From: Erigeron canadensis
Taxonomy: Eukaryota > Streptophyta > Magnoliopsida > Asterales > Asteraceae
Assembly: GCF_010389155.1 (NCBI RefSeq)
Contig: NC_057763.1
Coordinates: 31,788,645-31,852,644 of the forward strand
DNA length: 64,000 nt
Direction: 5' to 3'
In this document: positions 1 through 9,974 of the stretch, piece by piece
Numbering within the stretch: the first letter of the stretch is position 1
Layout of the letters: the number at the start of each line of letters is the position of its first letter
The notes under the pieces: generated by a model
Databases searched by the model: none
Told to the model about the DNA's origin: nothing
The model's input: the letters and a program-made list of their open reading frames with translations, nothing else
Made by a program: the position numbers and the translations under genes

Positions 1-177
1 GTAGTGACATCAAAACTTGCCACGTGACACCTTATGTAAACGTCATATCATCAAAAATATCATCCGATGCATACGATAGCAATATTGGAAAGTTATATAC
101 ACACATAGAAGCGTTCTAAGTTTGCAATTGATTTTGGACTAAAGTTGAAAATACTTTCAAACAGTGATCAACCAACT

Positions 178-420
178 GGGTTGGACCAGTAGTTAAAGCC
201 TTTGCCTGTAGTGGCAGAGGTTATGGGTTCGATGACTTCGATCCTATGCCTAGCAAGGCTGAAGATCCTTTTCTACCTTTGGTAGAACGGGTATTGGGAC
301 CAAAACCCGTGGACGACAACATTGAGAGTTACTTTATCACATATGTCTATAGGCTATATTATGCAGTTCAGTTAGCCTAAATCACCGAAATTAGGTTTCG
401 ATAAACACCTCCTAATATAA
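178..420 (+). mobile_element. SINE-like tRNA-derived element inside the SFT2 intron
   Basis: A stretch with a pol III A-box-like CCAGTAGTTAAAGCC followed about 35 bp later by a B-box-like GGGTTCGATGACTTCGATCC, then an unrelated body. This layout is typical of plant SINEs. I could not define target-site duplications or a clear tail, so the ends are approximate. It lies antisense within the first intron of the SFT2-like gene. Confidence 0.4.
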
Positions 421-646
421 ATCTACAAATTAACATATCCATTCCAAATATACATATATCCACATCACTTATCATATTTAAATTCAATAACTTAGCCTAG
501 AAATGATGACAATTAGAAATATATAGATATATCATACGCATCTAACATAATTAACGCGCTGAAACAACTAAGCTACGAAACTAAACAGACAACACAATTA
601 GAATTATAATTTGAAACAGTATGTATATAGATATACCGAGACTTAC

Positions 647-858
647 ACATTGAAAGTGCCGGAAACCTTATCATTAGCAGTTCGAACAGCGGATTCGATA
701 TCGAAACCGAGAGCGGAAGAATCTAGATCCTGATCAGACTGTGAAGAAGCAGCATAAGCGTTCCAATCAGCTAAAACTGATGGTGTTTGTTTCGATAGAT
801 CGCTGTTTGTTTGGCTGCTTGGACCTCCGCTGAACCACGATTGCGCTGTTTTATGCAT
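647..858 (-). CDS. SFT2: SFT2-like vesicle transport protein, first exon (partial gene)
   Basis: The reading frame starts with an ATG at 858 and gives about 70 residues beginning MHKTAQSWFSGGP, with a later AVRTANDKVSGTFNV segment. This is the typical N-terminal cytosolic part of plant SFT2/Got1-type proteins, which have four membrane segments and act in Golgi/endosome vesicle traffic. The frame is open to 643, but a consensus donor GTAAGT lies at 646-641 on the minus strand, so the exon most likely ends at 647 after the NV residues. The membrane-spanning part is not in the window and must lie left of position 1 after an intron of more than 640 bp. The identification rests on recalled family resemblance; the exon border is seen directly. 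Confidence 0.8.
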
Positions 859-1994
859 TTTTTTTTCTTCCCTTTTAATTTTATTTTCTGTATGTGTGTA
901 TAGTCAAAGTAATACTCGTATAAGTTGTTTATTTAATTAGTAGCGGGAGGTTTGTGGGGGAGATTCGTGGTGATCGACGGTGAACGTGAAATTAAAAGGT
1001 GGTTGTTTTACGAGTTGCAAACTTGTAAATTGTAAAAGGAACCGAACCGTTCAAACATGAATGCTCATAGAGTCATAGATAAACAACCACAAGTAAATAA
1101 AAAGAATCCGTTTGTTTGACACATGGTGCGGTATTGGCTCGGAATGGTCAAGCCGTCAAGTGCCAGTCTAGCTCGGATTGCACAATCTTTTCTTCCCGTC
1201 TTTCCATGAGTTATGAGTCTCCGTATCGTTTTCGACATGTATTTTTAAAAGGAAAAAAAGGGTGGGTGGGGATTGAAAAGTTAATCGAACACGAAATAAA
1301 GGTGTAAAATTTAACATCTCACTTCATCTGATTTCACTCTCACCTAATTTTTCAATTAACTAAATGGAAGTTAACTAGCCTATCCATCTCATCATATTTT
1401 CATACTAATTGCATAAAAGTCCTTAAAATTTGGTATTTTATATCCTCTACATTCTTAATAGTTTACAACAAAAAAATATATTCAATTTTGTATTCATAAC
1501 TTTTTTGAAGACATTAGTAACTATCGGGCCATTATAAAGTTATTTATGTGTATTTTTTTTATCTAATTATTTGTTAAATATGATAAAATCACAACATAAT
1601 TTTATCTTACGGAATCCGTGTGTTAACACGTGACAAAATCTAATATATTAAACAACAAATACAAATGATAAATAAAAGGATTACAGGTGCATTTATTTTT
1701 AATCACATGTAATGCGTAACAAACACGTAGAAAAAAAATACTTCATTATCCCGTTTTAATTGTCTTAGTTTGAATTTTTGTTACATTATATTATTAACTT
1801 TGACTGTAAATTGTTTTGTATATATGAAATATGTGAATCAATTCACTTTTTAACTGTATTTTTATTAATATAATTTTTATCAATTATGAAATGATTTTGT
1901 TAGTTTTATACTTTTGAAAAAAATACAATAAAAATAAAATGGTTTTACCAAAATTTTTTTTACAAATCAAAGACTTTAAAAGATAGTATAATAT
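859..1994. other. SFT2 upstream region and AT-rich spacer
   Basis: This holds the 5' leader and promoter of the minus-strand SFT2-like gene (about 859-1100), then AT-rich DNA. No conserved frame was found; the small plus-strand frame at 1116-1307 has no recognisable content. Confidence 0.5.
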
Positions 1995-2003
1995 TTACTC
2001 TAA

Positions 2004-2134
2004 GGGAGGTGATCCCTATACAACACAATTTTACCGTACACAATAATATGTGCATCAGACAATTATACTATACAACTATTTAATGCACATATTGTCATGT
2101 ATGGTAAATTTGTGTTGTGTAGGGATCATTATAA
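2004..2134. mobile_element. 131-bp MITE with 9-bp target duplication (Mutator type)
   Basis: Two inverted arms, 2011-2054 and 2082-2127, pair closely (for example GATCCCTATACAACACA against TGTGTTGTGTAGGGATC). The element is flanked by a perfect 9-bp direct repeat TTACTCTAA at 1995-2003 and 2135-2143. A 9-bp target duplication points to Mutator-like (MULE) mobilisation. The 65-codon frame across it is only a consequence of the palindrome. Confidence 0.8.
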
Positions 2135-2143
2135 TTACTCTAA

Positions 2144-3760
2144 TGTGTCTTTTTTATGAGTTTTGTGATATTCTTAAACTCCTATCGACCCGGGCTGGGC
2201 CTTATAAAGGCCCATATCTCTTCAAATATATTCATCCGAATTCGTAACCCTAAATACATTCTTTCTCATCTCTCTTTTTCAACCACCGCTATATTGCTAA
2301 AATACTAACCAGATGAACTACTTTATTTTTCATAGCTAGATGTCGCTCATCTCTATTCTACAGCTAAACAGTTAGCTGCCGTGATATATGTGTGTGTTTG
2401 TGTTGTGTACTTGTGTGTGCGACACTTTATGTTATAAAATGTGCTTATGAATGTGATAAGTAGATATTATATCATTATATCTATAACAGTTGCAGCTGGC
2501 CGAGCTGGCTGGCATAAGTACTGCCAGGCAGTAAGTAAAAATACAGCTGCTACATGAAATTGTTGCCCAAAACCAGCTCTTGACTGTACTAGTTACACAG
2601 GACAAGATTGATAGTGCTATACATTTTATGTTACTAAATTGTGTTTATGTATAAAAAAAATTTTCTTGTTTAGATTATTAGATAGTATAAAGGTTTGATT
2701 CCCCATCACCCAATAATTTTTGAAACCTTTCTTTTGGACAAAAGTTTAGAGAATTATTGATTATTCCCTAATCATTGCCATATTTTTGGTATAAAAGTGC
2801 ATGAATGATATAAAAGTTGCCAAGATGCAAAAATATTTGTGGCAAAACTAGAAGGATCCGCACAAGCAGAGCACTCGACTTTGACTTGACTCGTTTACTA
2901 CCTTAGGAGTGGGTGGATTCATTGTAAGGCATTTGAAAGTTGAAACCGAGGGCTATTACATTATTGGTTTTGCCGATTTATGACAAAACGAGCGTACATG
3001 TATTTTCATGAGACATGAGTTGCACCTTATTGACCATGGAGCGATAGATAACTGCTTTAAAGTGGAAATTAGATCATGTCATTAACTTGGCTGCTGATAT
3101 GGGTGGTATGGAGTTCAGTAGATCAAGTCATTGTTGTGTATAATTATAACACTGAGATTAACTTTGACATGATTGAGGTCTCCGAGGTTATTAATTATTG
3201 AATTATTACGGATTATGAGTTTTGTAATTTGTATATGCATGTTAATGGCGTCTTTGGATTCCGTTCCAGAATTTTGTGCATTGTAGTCTCATGATTCTTT
3301 TGGTTTAGAGAAATTAGCAAACAAGGATTTGTGCAGGTACTGCACCAAAGACTTCAGAATTGAGTGCAAGATTTGACGTTTTTATAACATCTATGGACAA
3401 TTTTTATTAAAATTTATGGCCGTTTTTAATTGACAAGATGGGCTTCTTAAAAAATTGACTCGACAAAAAGCAACACTCGTACCCCCTTCGGCCTTCACCG
3501 TTGTTGTAACGTCCACCATCTCAACTAATTAACCACGGGTGGAGCCAAGGATGCAATCGAAGAATCTATAAATATCTTTTATATATAGTGGAATTTTCAT
3601 CAATGTTGGGGTATAACTTTACTAAATATTACTCACTACTTTTAGTTTTGAAAAAAAGTGACTGAACACAAATAATTATACATGCAAAATTCTGGACTCA
3701 ATCGTATTCATGTTCGTACTTTACTAGCTAGGAGGAACGTTGTGATTGCATCCGCTGTGT
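2144..3760. other. Spacer without recognised genes
   Basis: No frame of note and no motif I recognise. There is a GT-rich stretch near 2390-2430. The sequence may be old transposon DNA. Confidence 0.4.
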
Positions 3761-3769
3761 GCGGTGAGA

Positions 3770-4263
3770 GTGGATCATCTTTTTGTGGAGTGTGGTTTTG
3801 CGCAATCTATCTGGCCGATAATATCTCAGTGGTGTGGGATCCCACCCGTCTATGCTTTTAGCTTTAAGGACTTGTTGGATGTTCAAGTGTACATCCGAAG
3901 GTAGACATTATTCAAAAAGGCGTTGCACGGTATTATATTGGTTACTATATGGTGTAGATAGGGAGCCCGGAATGACAACGTGTTTAATGGTTTGGAGGTT
4001 TCTTTGCAGAAGACTATTAAGGAAATAAAGGCAAAAAGTTTCCTATGGATTAAGGCTTGCAAAATTACATACTTACATAATCTTTCTTGGAGTTCATGGA
4101 AAGCGTTTGATGTGAGGAGCTTAGGATGGTAGTTTTGTTTTTGTTAATTTGGTTACATTTATGTTTTAGTTTGGTAGTTGTAATGTATTATGTATATTTT
4201 ATCAGTACTCTGCTGATGTATGGTGGTAAATAAATTAAAGTTGATTGATCTTTTCAAAAAAAA
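3770..4263 (+). mobile_element. LINE retrotransposon 3' end (reverse-transcriptase zinc-binding region)
   Basis: Reading from 3770 gives the C-terminal zf-RVT region of plant non-LTR retrotransposons: a VDHLFVECGFAQSIW block, then KALHGIILVTIW and ARNDNVFN, ending with SWKAFDVRSLGW and a stop at 4130-4132. The frame is continuous over about 120 codons with only two nonsense codons. A 3' untranslated tail follows, then an A-run at 4255-4263 that marks the LINE end. The element is 5'-truncated and dead. The reading is direct; the family assignment is from known LINE proteins. Confidence 0.85.
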
Positions 4264-4359
4264 ATCAACGTTGCCTACTTCGGTTAGGTATCTTTGATTT
4301 TTACCATCTAAAGCCAACTTTCTTGCCTCCAGCATGTGCTTAGTATATATATGTCTAAA

Positions 4360-4527
4360 ATACCCTTAGTGATATATTACACTATTAGTACTTAATCTTT
4401 TAAAATATTTCAATTAATTTTTTAAATTAATTACTTTTACATCAATTATCTATATCACTCGACGTCGCCTCTACCATCAACAGTCGTCCCTCACCAACAC
4501 CGCCACATAGCGTGGGTACCGTGCTAG
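4360..4527 (+). mobile_element. Helitron-type 3' terminus
   Basis: Ends with a short hairpin (CCAC, loop ATAGC, GTGG) followed by GTACCGTG and the terminal CTAG, next to a host T, which is the hallmark of Helitron 3' ends. The upstream limit is uncertain. The stem differs from related ends in this window by paired changes. Confidence 0.55.
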
Positions 4528-4540
4528 TATATATATATAT

Positions 4541-4913
4541 AGGGGTGGGTTATTTTAGGACCACCATTTTTTTAGGACCAATTAAGACCACATCATAATC
4601 ATCATCACCGATCACCACCACCACCATGATCATCTCTGACCAAAAACATGGTCCTCCAGCTCCAACGACCACCAACGACCACCGCCGTCGCCGGAAAATC
4701 ATGTTTCAGTTAACTGTATATAACTTAAACTTACACATGTGTAAATTAACTTAAAAATGATTTTCCGGTGGTCCCCGTTGCCGGAAAATCATGGTGGTGG
4801 TCGGAGATGATCATGGTGGTGGTCAGAGATGATCATGGTGGTGTGTAACTGTGTAAGTTACAAAAAACACATATTCTAATTGGTCCTAAAATAAGGAGTG
4901 GTCCTAAAATAAC
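4541..4913. mobile_element. MITE with long inverted repeats between (TA)n tracts
   Basis: The terminal inverted repeats contain GTTATTTTAGGACCAC (left) and its complement near 4893-4908 (right). The body has paired CCACCACCATGATCAT and GCCGGAAAATCATG segments. (TA)n tracts lie immediately on both sides (4528-4540 and 4919-4934), so insertion was probably at a TA site in a microsatellite. It is related in internal sequence to the MITE at 22241-24520. Confidence 0.7.
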
Positions 4914-4934
4914 TTTCTTATATATATATATATA

Positions 4935-5113
4935 GGAAAATGATAAATCCTCCTAACAAATCCTCTTAAAAATCCTCCTAATATACCCACTTGTTAACAC
5001 ATGGAATCCACTAATTCTCTTTCCTAATATCACCTCCTGATTTTTCCACATGTCACAATCCTATTAATTAGGAGGATTTTTAGGCTAACAATTTAGGAGG
5101 ATTGATCATTGCC
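4935..5113. mobile_element. MITE, AATGATAAATCCTCCTAA family
   Basis: Left end GGAAAATGATAAATCCTCC; right end is its near complement (GGAGGATTGATCATTGCC). It is flanked by TA-rich runs. Other family members in this window are at 7381-7482 and 9643-9822. Confidence 0.65.
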
Positions 5114-5121
5114 CATATATA

Positions 5122-5377
5122 TCTATACTCCTTATTAAAAATTATGTGGGGCTGTTGAAAAGTTTACAAATGTGGGATATGCGATTCTACCCTTTTACCT
5201 TTCCCCTTAAAACAAAACACAAATAAATATATTCTCTATATCTCTCTACCAAAAGAATGTACCAAAACAACACACATTCTTCATTTCCGTCAATAATCAC
5301 CGCTGTCGTCCAACATCACCAACACCCCGGCCACCTCCGTCTACGATATCCACCGCTACGCGCGGGTACCATGCTCG
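5122..5377 (+). mobile_element. 256-bp non-autonomous Helitron, copy 1
   Basis: Starts A|TCTATACTCC, typical of plant Helitron 5' ends. It ends with a CCGC-TACGC-GCGG hairpin, GTACCATG, then CTCG next to a host T. There are no terminal inverted repeats or target duplication, as expected. A near-identical copy of the same length lies at 5427-5682. Confidence 0.75.
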
Positions 5378-5426
5378 TTCTAACTATATAATTTGATTAG
5401 TTTATCCTACTGTACACATCTTATAA

Positions 5427-5682
5427 TCTATACTCCTTATTAAAAATTATGTGGGGGTGTTGAAAAATTTACAAATGTGGGATATGCGATTTTACCCTTT
5501 TACCCTTCTCCTTAAAACAAAACACATATATATATATTCTCTATATCTCTCTACCAAAAGAATGTACCAAAACAACACACACTCTTCATTTCCGTCAATA
5601 ACCACCGATGTCGTCTAACATCACCAATACCCCGGCCACCTCCGTCTACGATATCCGCCGCTGTGCGCGGGTATCATGCTCG
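5427..5682 (+). mobile_element. 256-bp non-autonomous Helitron, copy 2
   Basis: Same termini and internal sequence as the copy at 5122-5377, separated from it by 49 bp and in the same orientation. The hairpin is CCGC-TGTGC-GCGG and the terminus is CTCG|T. Differences between the copies are scattered substitutions and small shifts. Confidence 0.75.
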
Positions 5683-5831
5683 TAACACTAAAATAGTACT
5701 CGTAAGTATTTAAACACCTTTAAATCGTTATATAAATGTGAAATTTGAAACAAGATATTGACAATTGATTTTGGAGTTTCTGATATACAAATAAAAAAAA
5801 ATATATAGTAAAACATATAATTCATTTATAG

Positions 5832-6373
5832 AAATGAAAAAAGTTGAGAATACTTTCCCGCTATTCCAAATGCCATCTTCTCGCCTAAAACCCCCCAATC
5901 CCCCAATTCTGAAAACCCTAAATCCAACACATTCAAACTCATCAAAAATGTCATCATTACATATTCCGATTCACGACAACAATTCAAACACGAAATCAGC
6001 AAAAGAAGAAGGGAAACTCTATTGGAAAACGAGCACGTCGAGCAAGCTTCGTCGAAACCACACTTGTTCGCATTTTTAATCGAGTTGAAGATTTCAGATC
6101 CCCGAACAAATCTCCACCCATTTCACCGCCAAGTGATTCCTCTTTTAATCAACCCAACTTGATGTTTTGGAATGATAATGATGAGGAGAAAAAAAGGGCA
6201 GCGGATGAGTTGGCCGAAAAGTTGTTGGCCGCACAATTACAAAGCGTTGAAGAAAAGGCCTTTTTTAACGTTCGATGGAGTTGTTTAACACACCCCACGA
6301 TCAGATAACAAATCCGACTATGCTTGCGTTCACTCTTCATAAAGAACGTGATCTCGCCACGAAATATGGATGA
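5832..6373 (+). pseudogene. KNL1 first-exon duplicate joined to a transposon-type tail
   Basis: From 5832 to about 6180 the DNA is colinear with 9862-10205, the 5' leader and first exon of the intact KNL1 gene. The match covers the CTTTCCCGCTATTCCAAAT leader, the ATGTCATCA start (5948), and the TTTCACCGCCAAGTGATTCC segment. Small indels break the frame after the start, so the PP1-binding RVSF motif is not read. The match stops in the Asp/Asn-rich stretch. The following 190 bp encode a different peptide (AADELAEKLLAAQLQ, then after a shift TPHDQITNPTMLAF and a KYG C-terminus at about 6373). That tail resembles C-termini of Harbinger-associated Myb/NAM-type proteins. The exon duplication is clear; the nature of the tail is inferred. 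Confidence 0.75.
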
Positions 6374-7380
6374 GACTATGATTTTTTAAGTAATGTAATT
6401 TGTTTTCTTAATTCGCAGGACTTCAAATAAATTATGTAATGTAGGAGGAGTTGAAATATGGTGAAATGTTTTTTTTTTTAATATTGAAATGTTTTTTCTT
6501 TGCGACTTTCTGAATGAAATATTATGTTTTACTGCATTAAGTTATTTAGATTAACTATAATTACATGTACCTTTACATTGACCTTTCAATTTATAGTAAT
6601 ATATAAGCATTTCAATTAATTTGAATTTTTTTATTAAATGATTTTATATATAATTATTATTACATTGAGTTTTATTAAATCATTAATTGTAAAATTAAAA
6701 GAATAAGGGTGAAATGTGTCCAATTGTTTTATCTCGGTTCTTTTACCCGTTTTTTATTGGGTAGTGGTTTTTTCCCCTAACTTTTCGGCATAACTTGACA
6801 CGCGGTTTCGGATACATAAATTGCCCCATGAGACTCATCAATGGTTACTTTGGGAGCGTGTTGTGTGACTTTTTTTTGGGGGGTGAGGACCACCTAGACC
6901 AAGTGGTCACTTGAGACCTTTTTTGAGAAAATTGGCAGAGAAGTTGTTAGTTTGTAGATATAAGATTGAATTTTGAGTTCCCATGATATTAGAAATTTAC
7001 CTTTTAAACGTGAAGGCATGCGTAATATCAAGTGTCACTTGTTCAAATCATTAGACCTTCCGCAATGGAATTGTATGTGAGAGATCCATAGGTGATGTGG
7101 AGACTGTCCATAGAAGTGTCATGATGTGGGTGATGATGTGGAGGATGTCCATCCTTGGAAATCCATGGGGAAGGATCCATATGTTATGTGTGATGATGTT
7201 GAAGTTAGTTATAAGAGAAAAAGTACCGATCTAGAATACAGAAAAGAGCTGGAGTATAAGAAGATGATGAGTGAATTCAAAGTTTGTCAAACTCAAAGTG
7301 TGTGGTGGTGGTTTAACCAGGGATGAAGAATGGTGGATACCATCATTTTTTAATAGTAACATAAATTGAATTTATATTTA
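6374..7380. other. Spacer, no recognised gene
   Basis: AT-rich. A plus-strand frame at 7126-7326 has an acidic/lysine-rich composition and may be eroded transposon coding sequence, but I recognise no domain. Confidence 0.35.
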
Positions 7381-7482
7381 AGGAAATGATTAATCTTTCT
7401 AACCAAATAGCCTAATAATTTTTGAATATTATTATTATTAGGCTATCTGGTTATGAGTATTTATCATTTTCCTAATTTTTAT
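7381..7482. mobile_element. 102-bp hairpin MITE
   Basis: An almost perfect inverted repeat: left arm AGGAAATGATTAATC through AGCCTAATAAT, right arm ATTATTAGGCT through ATTTATCATTTTCCT. It is a shortened member of the family at 4935-5113 and 9643-9822. Confidence 0.75.
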
Positions 7483-8084
7483 GTAACTATTTATTTAATT
7501 TTGAAAACAATTAATGATGATGACATTTATAATTTTTATCATTTATACAAAAAGTTATATGTTAAGCGCTAATAATTTTATTAAATTTTGAAAACAATTA
7601 ATAATGTCAACATTTGAATCTGGGACTTATAGGTTATCAGGGGAACTCTAAATTACTACATCAACTTATCATTGATTCATCTAATGTAGCGTAATTATGA
7701 ATTTGGTGATGTAAAAATTATGTTGTTGTTTGTAAAAAAAATTAATATGTTATTGTTGTGGGTAAAAGGTATTTATAGAGAGGATAAGTGAAAAACTGAC
7801 GTATAGGAAAAAACCTTAAATGTCAAATCAGATTGTTACACTATGAGGAGTGGAGCATTAAGTGAATGCCCTCCTTTACTCCTTGTGGCTTATGGTAATC
7901 ATTAGGGGCTTTCCCCCCGTTCCTTAGGGATGGAAGATTGCTCTAAGGCATTCCATTTTTTTTTTTATAAATAAATGTTATATATATTATTTATATATAT
8001 TATATATACAATAAAAGTATAAAATAAAAGTACTTAATAAAAAGTAAAAAAACTAAAAGTAAATAATAAAATAAAACCCTAAAA

Positions 8085-9281
8085 CTAGACGTTATCAAAT
8101 CCGTATTTGGCGCGAATCTTTCGTTTCATTTGCTCCATAACATTTTTTTCATTCGGTGGGAGATGAGATAAGTCATTAGCCAATAAATTCATATCATTTG
8201 TTTTATGTTCTGTTTTCTTAAAGTTCAAGCATCTCCAATGTTATGTCATTTGTAGACTTGCCCTTATGTGACGACCCCGCACGTGATGACCTTTGTTGAC
8301 CCGCTGAACTAAAACTCGGCACCCCAATTTTCCACAACATCCCACTACAAAGATGCTCTCAAGAAATGTCATTCTTCAAAAAATACAAACTCCGAACTTG
8401 TTGACTCGTACTCGTTCATAGCAAGAATAACTATATTAGTGTCATACGAACCAGTTTGATAGTTCGAACCACTCATATTTTTGTAAATTCGGTCAAACTG
8501 CTGAACAACAGTTCGAATCTTGACCTCTTACCCTGCAATGACTCGAGACTTCAATAGAGTGGTTTATTTAAATTATTATGATATGTTTCTATAACTTTTA
8601 GACCAAAAAAATTCTTTTAATACATATAGAGTAACACTCTGGTGAGAACAGTTTTAAAATAAGAACGATGAGAACACTTATAAAACATCATTTTGATGCA
8701 TTAAAAGTCTATAAAACTAACATAGTGCATAACTAATTATCATTATTTAAGTGTTTAACAACACATTGGTCTGTCAAAATCAAGAAAATCATGTTTTTTG
8801 TTTTGTGCATCCATCTTGGATGCATATTCTTCAAAACGATGCATCCACCAAAAAACGTGATTTTTTCGATTTTGACGGATCAATGTGTTGTTAAACACTT
8901 AAATAACGATAATTAGTTATGCACTATGTTAGTTTTATGGACTTTTAATGCATCAAAATGATGTTTTTTCAGTATTCTCACCGTTCTTATTTTAAGTTTG
9001 TTCTTATTTGATTGTTCATATATATATATATATATATATATACCACAGTTGGGGTCTTCAGATACATTAACCCAAGTTCGACACAAAGCCATGCCTTCGT
9101 CCCTATTCCAAGGCATTTAATTCTGTTTTTTTGTTGGCTTATCGGTTTCTTTCTTCCGATTCTTTTGTCTTGTGGGATTGTTTGACGGTGAAAAAACTCT
9201 ATGTTCAGGTTGTGTTTCTTCGAAATCATTGTCGTCTGATGATCCGACGTGCATAATTAAAACGGCGTTCTGATGATTCAT
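8085..9281 (-). pseudogene. Transposon-type Myb/NAM-associated protein, split by a MITE
   Basis: The N-terminal part starts at the ATG at 9281 on the minus strand and reads through an in-frame TAA at 9119-9117 into PWNRDEGMALCRTWVNVSED, the Myb/trihelix-like start typical of these proteins (W..E..ALCRAWV.VSED). It breaks into TA repeats and a palindromic MITE at about 9045. The C-terminal part resumes at about 8545 with QFDRIYKNMSGSNYQTGS, then NEYESTSSEFVFFEEWHF and WDVVENWG after frame shifts. It ends as MKRKIRAKYGFDNV and a stop at 8087-8085. In intact relatives these are DNA-binding accessory or domesticated proteins. This copy has a nonsense codon, frameshifts, an insertion and probably a missing centre. 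Confidence 0.65.
8630..9018. mobile_element. Large palindromic MITE (arms about 170 bp)
   Basis: The left arm (about 8650-8815) and right arm (about 8830-8996) are complementary almost end to end; both contain CATCATTTTGATGCATTAAA and TTTAAGTGTTTAACAACACA or their complements. The tip is around GTGCATCCATCTTGGATGCA. A (TA)n run at 9020-9042 borders it. A transcript would fold into a long hairpin. Confidence 0.8.
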
Positions 9282-9642
9282 TTTTGTAAATATGATGTTG
9301 TATGAGGGAATGTTTTGTATACTAAATTTGGCAAGGAAAAAACGGTTGCAGTGTATTTTATATAAGAAAAAACAAGAAAGGGTACACAAATTAAGAAACA
9401 TACTACAAATGTATAGGTATGGCAAACCAATTAAGGAGAAAGTGTAGGCAAAAAGACAAAGTGGAATGTGCAAAGCCTCACATTACAATTGTTACGGGGC
9501 ACGAAAAATAAGAGAGCGAAACACCCCTGGGATGAAATAGGGGATTTCCAAAAGCGTTCCAGAGCATTCCAATGATTATAACGCCGGTGTAATGTTCCAC
9601 TCCCCACGGTCTTATACAATTTGAATCTTCAAAATAAGATGT

Positions 9643-9822
9643 AGGGAAATGATTAATCCTCCTAGCCAAATAGCCTAATAATCCTTTTAACTATGTGATG
9701 GTGACATGTGGAAAAATCAAGAGACAAGATTAGGAAATAGAATTAATAGATAACACATGTCACCTTTTTAATATATTAAAAGGATTATTAGGTTATTTGG
9801 TTAGGAATATTTATCATTTTCT
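9643..9822. mobile_element. 180-bp MITE upstream of KNL1
   Basis: The terminal inverted repeats start GGGAAATGATTAATCCTCCT and end with the near complement ATTTATCATTTTCT; both arms contain AACCAAATA/AGCCAAATA and CCTAATAATCCTTTT. An imperfect direct repeat AAATAAGA lies at each side. It ends only about 150 bp before the KNL1 start codon, so it lies in or next to the KNL1 promoter. Confidence 0.75.
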
Positions 9823-9974
9823 AAATAAGACAGCTACGGGAGTTAAAAAAGTTGTAAATGAAAAGTTGAAAACTTTCCCGCTATTCCAAATTCCTTCTCT
9901 CCTAAAACCCCCAAATCCAAAAATCCCCAAATCCTGAAAACCCTAAATCCAACACTCACTCAAAATCAGCAAAA

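Larger units (their letters stand above)
7845..9605 (-). mobile_element. Degenerate PIF/Harbinger-like element
   Basis: The two ends carry matching inverted termini, GAGGAGTGGAGCATTA at 7845-7860 and TAATGTTCCACTCCCC at 9590-9605. Between them lie, on the minus strand, pieces of a Myb/NAM-type accessory protein of the kind carried by Harbinger elements (separate entry), plus a later palindromic MITE. I found no transposase. The target duplication is not clear, so the ends are approximate. Confidence 0.55.

Noticed and set aside
178..260. Possible tRNA gene (A and B boxes)
   Set aside because: No acceptor-stem pairing or anticodon arm could be drawn; better explained as a SINE head.
2050..2247. 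65-codon frame
   Set aside because: It lies mainly across the palindromic MITE and has no family resemblance.
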